A program made the translations under genes and the position numbers. DNA of 64,000 nt from Oncomelania hupensis (lineage: Eukaryota; Mollusca; Gastropoda; Littorinimorpha; Pomatiopsidae): assembly GCA_036898135.1 (NCBI GenBank), contig CM072511.1, forward strand, positions 161,410,314 to 161,474,313, in the 5' to 3' direction. The notes below the pieces were generated by a model that saw only the letters and a list, made by a program, of their open reading frames with translations, ran no database searches and had not been told where the DNA came from. Of the stretch, positions 32,127-42,584 are shown one piece after another (position 1 is the first letter of the stretch; the number at the start of each line of letters is the position of its first letter).

Positions 32127-32800
32127 TACTCCTCTTCTTTTTCTCCCCTCCTCCTACTACTATCACTACTACTACTACTAACACTACTACTACTATCACT
32201 ACTACTACTTCTACTATCACTACTACTACCACTAACACTACTACTACTATCACTAGTACTACTACTACTAACACTACTACTACTATTACTAGTACTACTA
32301 CTACTATCACTAGTACTACTACTATCACTAGTACTACTACTACTACTACTACTAACACTACTACTATTATCACTAGTACTACTACCACTATCACTAGTAC
32401 TACTACCACTATCACTAGTACTACTACTATCACTACTACTACTACCACTACTACTACTACTATCACTAGTACTACTACTACTATCACTACTACTACTACT
32501 ACCACTATCACTACTACCACTATCACTAGTACTACTACTATCACTACTACTACTACCACTACTACTACTACTATCACTAGTACTACTACTACTATCACTA
32601 GTACTACTACTACCACTACTACTACTACTAACACTACTACTACTACCACTACTACTACTACTACTAACACTACTACTACTAACACTACTACTACTACTAT
32701 CACTACTACTACTACTACTACTACTACTACAACCACTAACACTACTACTATTAACACTACTACTACTTTTCTCCTCCTCCTTCTCCTCCTTCTTCCTCCT
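32127..32800. repeat. ACT-derived compound array, ~650 bp
   Basis: Runs of ACT interrupted by ATC, AAC, ACC and ACTAGT. The segment TATCACTAGTACTACTAC recurs, giving a higher-order repeat of about 18-30 bases. Long poly-Leu, poly-Ser and poly-Val frames on both strands are artefacts. Confidence 0.9.
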
Positions 32801-33029
32801 CTTCTTCTTCTGCACCATCTTGGCCGTCTTGGAAAAATGGGAGTGGAAGCCATAAAATTTACAATGGCGATATTGGACATTGGGAAGGCACAAGCAACAA
32901 AGAAGAGCAATCAAACACCGTCTTCACGAACCTGGCCCTGCGGAAAGGGAAGGTCCACTACGTCCCAAAACAAAAACAAAATCTACCTCTATTCTTCTTT
33001 GGCGTCGTTATTTAATCCAAAAAAATTAA

Positions 33030-33236
33030 AAAGTCTAACAAATTTCGCGAAAAACTCCGACAAATATCACGAAGTCTGACGCTCAAAATCATGAAAATCC
33101 TGACAAAATCGCGAAAAGCCAGACAAATATCGCGACAGGACTGACAAATATGACAAAAGCGACTTGTAGATAGGGCGAAAAATCTGACAAATATGGCGAA
33201 TTGTCTGACAAATATCGCGAAAAGTCTGACAAAGCC
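33030..33236. repeat. Degenerate ~21-bp minisatellite
   Basis: Loose units of GTCTGACAAATATCGCGAAA. Confidence 0.75.
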
Positions 33237-33513
33237 GGCCCTGGAAAAAAAGAGGGATTGGAGTGGTATTGGAGGTTCCTCACATCTCTGCGCCTTTGGG
33301 TCTAACTAAGGTTACAGGGAAAGGTGGGCCTGTACTTCAGTAGCAAGGCATGTGAAGTGGCTCATGACAACGTGGTGAGAGGCTGCCTATGTGATGAGTT
33401 CAAGAAACCGGTTCTGGTTTCAGATCGGTTTACTTCCGCACTGAGCTACCCTCTTATGTCACCATCGCGGTATCTCACCACTCTTGTATGTCATCATTGT
33501 GTTTTTCGTTGTT
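33237..33513. other. No gene recognised
   Basis: Short unique-looking stretch followed by (GGT)n at 33514-33557. Confidence 0.4.
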
Positions 33514-33599
33514 GTTGTCATTGGTGTTGTTGGTGGTGATGGTGGTGGTGGTGGTGTGTTTTTTCTTCACACTTAATGACGAGTCAGTCTTTCACCACA

Positions 33600-33640
33600 G
33601 AAGAAGAAGAAGAAGAAGAAGAAGAAGAAGAAGAAGAAGG

Positions 33641-33710
<70 letters not shown>

Positions 33711-33801
33711 AGAAGAAGAAGAAGAAGAAGAAGAAGAAGAAGAAGAAGAAGAAGAAGAAGAAGAAGAAGAAGAAGAAGAAGAAGAAGAAGAAGAAGAAGA
33801 A
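33600..33801. repeat. (GAA)n-(GAT)n-(GAA)n sandwich
   Basis: About 13 GAA units, about 22 GAT units (33641-33708) and about 30 GAA units with abrupt changes between blocks. Poly-Glu, poly-Met, poly-Asp and poly-Arg frames come only from this. Confidence 0.95.
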
Positions 33802-34129
33802 GCGGCAAATAATGTTGTTAATGGGGGAAAAAAGCAAAGCAAGACTTAAGACAGAAGACATAAGACAGAAGACAGAAGACAGAACACATAAGACATACCA
33901 TTATTTTATTGACCAACTAGAAGGTTGGGAGGATTTTGTCTTAACATGGCGACAATAAAATACTCCTTTCTTGCAGTGCCTCACATGCATTCATCAAGTC
34001 ATTGGCAGTCTCTCTGTACACAGCACTAAAGATAGGTCAACCCAGTACCAAACACAAATCAAGCATACATCACAAGTTATGGAAGCGCAGCATTACAACC
34101 ACTGCAGAAGGAAAAACAACAATATGTCA
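33802..34129. other. No gene recognised; (AGACATA) repeats
   Basis: AAGACAGAAGACATAAGACAG repeats at 33839-33895, then unique-looking DNA. Confidence 0.5.
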
Positions 34130-34335
34130 TAAGTAATAGCAAACGCGCGAGCCCCGCGCACTTGCTCGCGCATGGTTTGCGCATTTGCGCAAGCAAATGA
34201 TCGCGCACTTGCTCGCGCATTTGCTCGAACACTTGCTGGAGCAAATGCTCGAGCATTTGCGCGAGGTTCGCGCACTTGCTCGCGCATTTGCTCCAGCAAG
34301 TGTGCGAGCAAATGCGCGTGCGTTTGCTATATTCC
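34130..34335. repeat. Palindromic GCGCGAGCAAATG cluster, copy 1
   Basis: Built from TTGCTCGCGCA words and their reverse complements, so the region can fold back on itself. ATAGCAAACGCGCGAGC (left) mirrors GCGCGTGCGTTTGCTAT (right), giving inverted ends. GC-rich island in AT-rich DNA. Confidence 0.8.
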
Positions 34336-34794
34336 GCTCCATAAACGTAAAAATTATACCCGGAAAAGAATGTGTATGTAAAAGAATTTGAGACGTGCCC
34401 AAATTAAATATTTCTTGCATTTATTAGTAATAATATTAATAATAATTAGTGAAAACTAGCACTACTAAACTTAATATCATTCATGAAATAACCTTATCAT
34501 AACATTAAGGACGATTCAGAACTTATTTATATTTATTTAATATATTTACATATTAATTACTAATACTTTAATAATATTTTAAAATAAAAGCTATCTTAAA
34601 ACATATTGAGACAGTTATTTAAATTGTATTCTACTTAGAAATTAAGTTTAAGGGCCACAAATATTACGTAAATATTTAACATCAAACTAATGCGGATAAA
34701 TACAAAATATCTAGGTCGGAGATCTACACACAAAAAAATATGTGTTCATTTTCATTTCCTTTCCGTTGACAGTTTTCAGCAAAACCCTTATAGC
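34336..34794. other. AT-rich spacer, no gene
   Basis: Very AT-rich DNA between the two palindromic clusters. No frame or motif. Confidence 0.5.
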
Positions 34795-34936
34795 AACGGG
34801 CGTAGCAACCGCTCGAGCAAATGATCGCGCACTTGCTCGCGGATTTGCTCGAACACTTGCAGGAGCAAATGCGCGAGCAAGTGCGCGAGGTTCGCGCATT
34901 TGCTCGTGCAAATGCTCGCGCGTTTGCTATATCTCG
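34795..34936. repeat. Palindromic GCGCGAGCAAATG cluster, copy 2
   Basis: Aligns with copy 1 in the same orientation over AGCAAATGATCGCGCACTTG, then TTTGCTCGAACACTTGC, then GCGCGAGGTTCGCGCA. Both copies end in GCGTTTGCTATAT. Confidence 0.8.
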
Positions 34937-35166
34937 CCTCCCATAGTTTGTGACCACATCTCACACAGACAATGTACACAAAGAAAGTGTAACTTCACAG
35001 TACAAAAAGTAAGTGCATCAATAATTCTTCGTTTTGTGTCGCCTTTTATTCCCCTTTGGAAGTGCCAGTTGTGTTGTTTTGAACTTTTTACAACGTCCAT
35101 TTTTCATCACCCATTTCAAAATTGTGAAGTAAGTTCATTTTAATTAACTTGTTTACATCGTCTATT

Positions 35167-38100
35167 ATGAAATCTGCTCACCGTGTGCCATTGACAATGT
35201 TTGGGCGCCTTCGTGACCCAGTGATCTATTGGCCTAGTGAACAGTACAACCCAAATGCTGCCTTCATTGGCCATCTGTTTTGTCAGAACATTATCACTAC
35301 TGACCTACTGACCCGCTGCCGTGATCCGTACTCACCTGCTTTCACATTTGGGAAACCCGGGCGCTCCACTACACGGGTAGAAGAACACGTTGACCCAGTG
35401 ACCTCAACGTTCAACCCGACTGTTACCCTCATACGTCAGTTGGGCTCTACTGCGACTTCCAGGCGTCATCTTCCGACCGATGTGTACTCCCGCATAAAAG
35501 AACTTGACATTGCGGCGAAGTCACCTACCACGCGTGGTCGCAGGGCTGGCCGTTTGGTACGTTCATGGTTTCCATCCCCCACCGTCACCCACCAGTCACC
35601 TTCACATGGCCGTGGAGTTTTTGCTGTCGCCGGGACTTCTTCGGGATACCAGGCGGTCTCTGCTGCTTCCAGCCGGCCACCTCTGCCTGTGCAGGTGGTC
35701 TCTGTTGATACTGACCAGCCATCGCCTTCTACGGTGTCTGCCCTTCTTGATGCTTCACCGGCTTCCTTACGCCGCGCATCTCCGGTTAGTGTCGGTGCAT
35801 CAGATGTTCCAGCAGTATTGCCTAAGATTGATGCGTGTCCCAAATCACAGAACATCAGGGTCTTCTGCCTCAACGCACAGTCTTGTAGAAATAAGGCACT
35901 GGAATTGTGTAACTTGATTACCGACGAGGACTGTGACCTTGTGTTCTTGTCAGAGACATGGCTCATGCCTACAGGTGACGAGAGCACCATTGCCGAGTTG
36001 ACACCTCCAGGCTTTTCACTGAAGTCAGTTCCACGCCTGTCTAGATCTGGAGGTGGCCTTGCTATTTTATTCAAACATTCTCTTAAAGACTACATAACTA
36101 TTGTCTGTGATGCAAATGACCTCACATATAGAACATTCCAGATATGTGAGACACGCCTATGCATTCGTGGTTTGAGCTACATATTTTTAAGCATATACAG
36201 ACCCCCCTACAGTAAAAAGAACAGGATGACTGATAAGATGTTTGTGGAAGAATTTCCATGCTTGTTAGATAAGTTTCTGTCTTGTGACAGACTGTTTGTT
36301 GTTGGAGACTTCAACTTGCATTTTGACACACCCAATAATACGTATGTAAAAGCCATGACTGACACCTTACAGTGCTTCAACCTGGAGCAGCTCGTCCGCG
36401 TGCCCACCCGCAGGAGTCGACACATTGTTGACTGGATTGTAACAAACAGCGCCGCGAGCGTGATCAATCTAATCGTTGAGGACAAAGATGTGTCGGATCA
36501 TTTCTGTCTGTTCTTTGAGCTTGCGACTGCGAAGCCGCGCCAGAAATCCAGGCAGGTCACTTCCCGAAACCACAGAAGAATTGACGTCGCTGCGTTCAGG
36601 TCTGACCTGTCGCGCGCTTTTGTAGTCCTTCGCGCGGACTCGGAGGTGACCGCAGAAGATTACGACACGTGTATTAAGTCTGTTCTTGATGAACATGCGC
36701 CGCTCGTGATACGCCGTGTGTCAGACCGGGTGTCTGCACCCTGGATGTCGCCTGTCATCACTCAGGCCAAACGTGACCGCCGCCGCGCCGAACGCGTCTG
36801 GCTGGAGACTGGCCTGACTGTTCATCGCCAGATCTTCAGCCAGCACCGCAATCTGGTGAACCGGATGGTTCGTGACGCCAAGACAAACTACGTACGCGGT
36901 AAGATTGAGAAGTCTACAAATTCCCGCGAGCTGTTTCGCTTGTGCGGAGAACTTCTGGGTGGGTCCGCGGGCGGGGCGCTTCCCACCATTTTCCCGCTTG
37001 AGTCCCTACCAGAGAGGTTCGGCGAATTTTTCAGTGGAAAGATCGCTGATCTAAGAAGTACATTTGATTCCAACCCCCCAGCAAGGAGTCCCCCCTCTTC
37101 GCCTGGCTTCTCTGGATCTCCGTTTTGCACCTTTGGGTCCGTGACTGAAGACCAAGTTAGGAAAATAATGGTTAGTATGCCAAAGAAGTCATGTCAGCTT
37201 GACCCTATCCCCACAGATCTTCTTTTCCAGTGTCTGGATGAGGTCATTCCTTCAATAACAAAAATCATGAACGCCTCCCTCTCGTCTGGCTCTGTCCCTT
37301 CTGTCTTCAAACATGCTTTGGTAAATCCACTTTTGAAAAAGCCCACTCTTGATCCCGAGATTCTAAAAAATTACCGGCCAGTCTCCAACCTTCCGTTTCT
37401 GTCAAAAGTCCTTGAGCGCATTGTCCTCGCACAGCTCATGTCGCATCTCGAGGCGCACAGCCTGCTTGAGCCGTTCCAGTCGGCCTACAAAAAGAGTCAC
37501 AGTACAGAGACCGCCTTATTACGTGTTGTCAATGACCTGTTGGGCGCGGCGGATCAGGGTAAGGTATCGATTTTATCGTTGCTCGATCTGTCCGCTGCGT
37601 TCGACACCATTGACCACGACATCCTCTGCGCCCGCCTGGAAACGACCTTTGGTTGCACTGGAACTGTTCTAGCATGGTTTTGCTCTTACCTGTCTGATCG
37701 CACTCAGGCTGTCGTGGTGAATAATGCTAGGTCCACTCCCTCACATTTGAAGTATGGAGTTCCGCAGGGTTCAGTCCTTGGCCCTGTCTTGTTCACCATG
37801 TACACCCAGCCCTTGAGCTCTATCATAAATGCCTTCAATCACTCATATCACTTCTTTGCTGATGATTCGCAGCTACATAATTCTTCTTCTCCTTCTCAGA
37901 TTCCTGCACTAGCTCAGGATTTGTCTCAGTGTATCAGCTCTGTTGCCGACTGGATGAATGAAAACAAACTAAAAATGAATGATGATAAAACTGAGCTCAT
38001 CTTGATTGGTTCAAAGTCCAAGTTGCGGCGGGCCTCTGCACACTCAATGACTGTTTCTGGTCACCAGATTGAGTTCTCAAAATCTGTCCGCAACTTGGGA

Positions 38101-38706
38101 GTCTATCTTGATGAAAGCCTGTCAATGGAAACTCAGATCAACATACTATGCAAATCTCTTAATTTTCATCTTCGAAGACTCTGTAAAATACGCCGATACC
38201 TCACAGTTGAAGCTACTAACAAACTTGCTGTTTCCTTTATTCTGTCACGACTTGACTACGGCAATTCTCTGTTGGCCGGCCTACCAGAAAATAAACTCTA
38301 TAGACTGCAACGCATCCAAAACAACACTGCCCGTCTCGTTCTTCGTCAACCGCGCCATTCTAGTGCAAGCACTGCTCTAAAAACCCTTCACTGGCTCCCT
38401 GTCAAAGCTCGTATTGAGTACAAAATTGCCTCCATCTGTTTCCATTGCCTCCACACTGACTCCTTTCCCTCCTACCTCTCAGGATTGTTGTGTTTATATC
38501 AACCTTCCCGAGTACTTCGTTCTCAAAATTCATCTCTTCTCACTGTTCCCAAGTATTCCCTCAATTCCTTTGGGAAAAGGTCATTCTCTGTTTTTGCTCC
38601 CACTCTGTGGAACTCTTTGCCTTCCAACCTCCGCCTCATCCAGTCGCATGATGCTTTCAAGAAGAATCTAAAAACCCACCTATTCTCCAAATATTTCAGC
38701 CATTGA
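35167..38706 (+). CDS. Intact L2/CR1-like LINE ORF2: APE endonuclease and reverse transcriptase
   Basis: An uninterrupted frame of 1179 codons from the first ATG. The frame is open upstream to a TTG at 35149 but has no earlier ATG seen. Residues ~1-225 have no recognised domain and are Ser/Pro/Arg-rich. An APE-type endonuclease follows (~229-450) with its expected residues: Asn236 in CLNAQS, Glu263 in LSETW, Asp381 and Asn383 in VVGDFN, and Asp444-His445 in VSDHF. The reverse transcriptase (~740-960) has KNYRPVSNLPFLSKVLERIV, Asp807 in LLDLSAAFDTIDHD, GVPQGSVLGPVLF and the catalytic Asp899-Asp900 in FFADD. A C-terminal LHWLPVKARIEYKI and FKKNLKTHLF block is typical of L2/CR1-group elements. 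It would nick target DNA and copy its own RNA by target-primed reverse transcription. No stop or frameshift was found, so it looks young. A separate ORF1 was not identified. Confidence 0.95.
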   Translation: MKSAHRVPLTMFGRLRDPVIYWPSEQYNPNAAFIGHLFCQNIITTDLLTRCRDPYSPAFTFGKPGRSTTRVEEHVDPVTSTFNPTVTLIRQLGSTATSRRHLPTDVYSRIKELDIAAKSPTTRGRRAGRLVRSWFPSPTVTHQSPSHGRGVFAVAGTSSGYQAVSAASSRPPLPVQVVSVDTDQPSPSTVSALLDASPASLRRASPVSVGASDVPAVLPKIDACPKSQNIRVFCLNAQSCRNKALELCNLITDEDCDLVFLSETWLMPTGDESTIAELTPPGFSLKSVPRLSRSGGGLAILFKHSLKDYITIVCDANDLTYRTFQICETRLCIRGLSYIFLSIYRPPYSKKNRMTDKMFVEEFPCLLDKFLSCDRLFVVGDFNLHFDTPNNTYVKAMTDTLQCFNLEQLVRVPTRRSRHIVDWIVTNSAASVINLIVEDKDVSDHFCLFFELATAKPRQKSRQVTSRNHRRIDVAAFRSDLSRAFVVLRADSEVTAEDYDTCIKSVLDEHAPLVIRRVSDRVSAPWMSPVITQAKRDRRRAERVWLETGLTVHRQIFSQHRNLVNRMVRDAKTNYVRGKIEKSTNSRELFRLCGELLGGSAGGALPTIFPLESLPERFGEFFSGKIADLRSTFDSNPPARSPPSSPGFSGSPFCTFGSVTEDQVRKIMVSMPKKSCQLDPIPTDLLFQCLDEVIPSITKIMNASLSSGSVPSVFKHALVNPLLKKPTLDPEILKNYRPVSNLPFLSKVLERIVLAQLMSHLEAHSLLEPFQSAYKKSHSTETALLRVVNDLLGAADQGKVSILSLLDLSAAFDTIDHDILCARLETTFGCTGTVLAWFCSYLSDRTQAVVVNNARSTPSHLKYGVPQGSVLGPVLFTMYTQPLSSIINAFNHSYHFFADDSQLHNSSSPSQIPALAQDLSQCISSVADWMNENKLKMNDDKTELILIGSKSKLRRASAHSMTVSGHQIEFSKSVRNLGVYLDESLSMETQINILCKSLNFHLRRLCKIRRYLTVEATNKLAVSFILSRLDYGNSLLAGLPENKLYRLQRIQNNTARLVLRQPRHSSASTALKTLHWLPVKARIEYKIASICFHCLHTDSFPSYLSGLLCLYQPSRVLRSQNSSLLTVPKYSLNSFGKRSFSVFAPTLWNSLPSNLRLIQSHDAFKKNLKTHLFSKYFSH

Positions 38707-39323
38707 AATTTCGCCAAAGTCCCTGCCACCAGAAGTAACTAATTAACGACAGTGGTGGATATGGTGATGGTTGATGTGGTGGTGGAGGTGGTGGTGGTGG
38801 CGGAGGTGGTAGTAGTTGCCGTGGTGGTGGTGGATACTTGTGATGGTTGTCGTTCGCTGTCGTAATGGTGGTGGCGGCGGTGGCGGTGGTGTTGATGTCA
38901 GAAGAAGGATTAGTAATTAAAAAAAAAAAAGAAGTAGAATTTAGTGTTAAAAGGTAGTATGCGCACCCCCTTCCCCTTGGTTGCCTGCTCCCATCCCAGT
39001 TTCAGCATTTTATTTAAAAGCGCTTTTTACCTAGGGTGAGGAACACCTTTTAGTTCTATTTATTCGTTTTAACCTCCCACGTGGAGGAATTTCCCTTGTG
39101 TGCATGCTCACATTTCCCAGTTTTGGATGGTCCCGCACCTCCCCACCCCCACCTCCTCCCCTACCCCCGAATTTGACTAGAGAGGGGGTGCGTGCTGCTT
39201 TTTTAGTTTAGCCCTGGTCTATCAGTCACTGGACCCAGGGTCCTATATTTTTACATTGTTGCGATCTTCACGTAATGGGTTTTTGAAATTTGGCAGTCAA
39301 CTTTTTTATTCCATAAAATTATA

Positions 39324-39356
<33 letters not shown>

Positions 39357-39909
39357 TGGCTCATTCAGTCAGAGGACCAGGATTAAGTTCTGTCAATGTA
39401 TTTTATTGTATTTATTCTATATTGTATTTCATTGCGTAAAGCCATGCTTGGTTGTGTGTTAATGTTTCTTACATCTTTTACATGTAAAACATGTAAAATA
39501 TATGTATATATGTTTGTTTGTTTTTTTTTTGTTTGTTTGTTTTTTTAAAAATACTTTTGTTTAATTTTATTGGACATGCGTATTTTTACGAATTTTATCT
39601 TATTGTTTTTAGCTGCTTATAATAATTCTGTGTGTGTTTGTTTGTAGGCATGTGGTGTCAGATGTATGTGTTTTTTTTTATTTTTTTATTTTTTATTTTT
39701 TTTATTTTATTTTATTTTTTATTTTTTTATTTTTATTTTTTTTTTATTTTATTATTATTTTTTTTTTTTTTATATACACCATGTTTTAGTGTGTTGTACA
39801 GTCTCTTATTGTGCGAGAGCTTGTGTGAGAGTATGCGTGTGAGCGCTTTGAGCAGACTTTTAGTTTGGAATTGCGCTTTATAAAATAAATTATTATTATT
39901 ATTATTATG
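38707..39909 (+). mobile_element. 3' UTR and tail of the intact LINE
   Basis: Runs from the ORF2 stop to an (ATT)n tail. Contains a GGT-rich stretch (38752-38905), oligo-T runs (39327-39352 and 39500-39770) and the terminal signature GAGCGCTTTGAGCAGAC, then TTGCGCTTTATAAAATAAAT and ATT units (39842-39907). The same ending occurs at 20530-20600, and a related one closes the SINE at 5341-5400. Confidence 0.75.
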
Positions 39910-41007
39910 GTGTGTGTGTATCTCGCCAGTGCAGCCAATATTATTGCGTTCCGCTTTTCGTTATTGCTACCATCACCATTTCTTCTCTAGTGAACTAACC
40001 TTACCCAAATTGTTTGGTTGCCTCTAGGAAACAATCATTCCCCTATTAGATCTAGTTGTTTGGATACAAAACCGAGACCCTGCCTGCTAATCAAATGTTG
40101 CTTTGTCGAGGTTGCTTTGACATATTGTTTACAAAATACTACACTTATGCATTAATCTGAATATGTGTTTTCCCATAATAAGAACATTTCGGCAATGTTA
40201 ATTTACAAAATACATTTTTTTGGGGGGGGGTTGCCATTACTCGGTGTATCTTCCGTACGCGTAATTTTCCCTTGTTAGCTTAGGCAATATCGAACTACGT
40301 TTGCGTCAGTTCATAATAGTACTTGGTGTGTGTTTTCCATTCAAACAAATTCCCTTGCGTAAGTTGTGTTTTTCAATACACATACAATTATTTCCGCCTT
40401 TGTTAGTGTACAAAGAACAGAACCATCAATTTGTGCTGGGGTTTTCATAAAGTAAACTATCGCACTATGTTAGTTTCCAAAACACAGAACCGCTTTACCA
40501 TCAATCTGTGTTAACGGTTTTCCAGAGAGAAATGTCCTCTATATCCACAAACGCCCTCAATAACCCAAAACGGAGGGGTGTGCTAACATCATTGTCGTGC
40601 CTACCCCGGGTGCCTGGGTCTGCGAAACGGAGTGTAGTCTTACAAATGAGTTGAACGTGTCAGAGAGGGGGCCGGGGAGAGAGCAAAGTGTTCTGACAGT
40701 CTGTGACAATAGGTGTTGGCAAAACTCTGGAAGCCTGCTGCTCAAGCGACTATCCAGACCTAGCTCCTAGAACCGCTCCCAACCTCCTCAAATATTTTCG
40801 GAGCCTCGTCATATTGATTTGGGGCGTCATCTTCACTAATTATGACGTCGATTGTAGTACGACCTTACCGAACAAAATGTGTTCCATCTTATGTAACAGA
40901 ATGAAAGAAGTTGAAATTCAGGCAGTTTATCTCAAATGAGTTCCCCTTACTTGCAATGGTTGATTTATAAACAACAGCGCCTCACATTCACCAAACGCAC
41001 ACAACCT
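39910..41007. other. No gene recognised
   Basis: About 1.1 kb. Between 40120 and 40540 the words TTTACAAAATAC, CCATCAATTTGTG and GGTTTTCC recur loosely, suggesting a decayed tandem of roughly 100 bp. Short frames show no domains. Confidence 0.4.
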
Positions 41008-41011
41008 TTCA

Positions 41012-41061
<50 letters not shown>
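41008..41061. repeat. (AAT)n microsatellite
   Basis: About 17 AAT units. Confidence 0.95.
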
Positions 41062-41063
<2 letters not shown>

Positions 41064-41248
41064 GATGCTAAATATACGCACTTTTATCCTAAATCATCAA
41101 TCAGACTCAAAGGGCGGCGATCTTTACCAAAATATCCGCTCACACACCAAACACACAATATCAGCTCTACATGGTTTGACATTTTTCACAATCTCGGTAT
41201 GAATGTGTCTGGCCCTGACGCAGTACCAAATAGACCTAGCCACGCAAA

Positions 41249-41284
41249 CACACGCACCCACACACACACACACACACACACCCA
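41249..41284. repeat. (AC)n microsatellite
   Basis: AC run followed by a short CT run. Confidence 0.9.
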
Positions 41285-41478
41285 CTCTCTCTCTCTTTCT
41301 CTGCACTAGCATGACGCGGAGATGAATGCGCACTGACTGTTGGGAATTTAACGAAGCGCGTAGACCAATGAAAAGGCAATAGAGATTTAACACTAAAAAC
41401 CGTGATGAGGCGAAACCATCGTAAACACACGAAGCGGATAAAACCAACGGGCTAATGATGTTGACACCTTTGCAGGAT

Positions 41479-41484
<6 letters not shown>

Positions 41485-41528
<44 letters not shown>

Positions 41529-41538
41529 CACGCACATA
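41485..41538. repeat. (AC)n microsatellite
   Basis: AC run with GC interruptions, just upstream of the THAP exon. Confidence 0.9.
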
Positions 41539-41655
41539 CACAATATTGACTACTATCAAAGAATTTGGGTATACAAAGCAGAATCATAACACCATTCTAT
41601 GCGAAACGAGTAACGTCAGCGACACCAAGCGGTTGCGTTGCGTCAGCAAACAAAC

Positions 41656-41799
41656 ATGGCAGAAAGCAGTCGGTCTTCGAAGCCAAAATACAAAAAAGAA
41701 AAGTAGCTCGGGCCATCATTGCAGTGCCATAAACTGCACCCACAACAGCCTAAAGCGCCCTGACATTTCATACTTCAGATTTCCAAAGGAAGAAGAAAG
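41656..41799 (+). CDS. THAP zinc-finger exon, with an apparent frameshift near the start
   Basis: GHHCSAINCTHNSLK followed by ISYFRFPKEEER is the N-terminal half of a THAP domain: the first Cys pair (C-x4-C) and the conserved FRFP block. THAP domains are C2CH zinc fingers that bind DNA in transcription regulators and in P-element-type transposases. The expected later Cys-His pair is absent, and the exon stops at AAAG|GTGGGT, a good splice donor (GT at 41800). The only well-placed ATG (41656, AAACATGGCAG context) reads MAESSRSSKPKYKKEK and hits TAG at 41704-41706, in a different frame from the finger. The finger frame has no ATG upstream to 41546. A one-base change in the AAAAAAGAAAA run would connect them, so this may be a sequencing error, a pseudogene or a spliced upstream start. 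No second exon was found downstream. Confidence 0.7.
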
Positions 41800-41924
41800 G
41801 TGGGTACATTAATTGATGCTTAAAAATTAAATCGGCAAGTATAATGATTGATCCAACTTGTAGTTGTTGCTTGCTCCACGCCACAGACCCAAAGAGTAAA
41901 TAAAAGATCAATCTTGGTAATACT

Positions 41925-42151
41925 TGTCAAAATAATATTGGATGCAGCCAATTTAATTTTAACAATAAAAAAAACTATTTTCCTTTCCATTTCCTAATAG
42001 CCATCTCCCTGCCTTTACACCACGCGTATGTCTTGTATACTGTTGTCCTTGTTGTGTCAACGTGTGTCTGTAATAATGTTTGTTGCACGTGAGCGTGTTC
42101 GCCGCGCATTGAATTCGAAATCATTGGAAGTAGAGCGCGCATTAGCATCCG

Positions 42152-42227
<76 letters not shown>

Positions 42228-42228
42228 C
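41925..42228 (+). mobile_element. Family D SINE-like element with (ATT)n tail
   Basis: ATATTGGATGCAGCCAATTT (41936), then TTCGCCGCGCATTGAATTCG (42098), GCGCGCATTAGCATCCGG and an (ATT)n tail to 42228. Same block order as 24179-24391. Confidence 0.7.
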
Positions 42229-42584
42229 TTTGATAGACTCAAAGCTCGACTGTACGGTTTGACTATATATACATAACTGTGTTCATGCTTTTATTTAGTT
42301 TTGTTTTATGATTCAGTCACCAACAGCACAAACTTGAATATAATAAAAAAGCCTCATGTTTGTATAAATCTATTTTAAAAAAAATAATTAAAAAAAAATA
42401 AAAAGAAGTAGAATTGAATTGTTTTTATTCACAAGTTCAATGTAAATTGTAAGCTCTATATCACAATGTTGACGAAAAACAAATGTGCAAAAATACCAGC
42501 ATTATTGCAGGGAGTCATTTTCCTACACATTACACAGTAATTTTGTTGACAAATATGCTCGGAATTGTTAACTGTGCTCCCACC
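42229..42584. other. No gene recognised
   Basis: AT-rich DNA. The LINE frame that becomes recognisable from about 42585 may begin earlier (open from 42483). Confidence 0.4.

Noticed and set aside
32035..32910. Long opposed frames as overlapping genes
   Set aside because: Both come from the ACT-derived array; composition explains them fully.
35466..36074. 202-codon minus-strand frame opposite the LINE
   Set aside because: Shadow of the LINE ORF2; no domain and no independent support.
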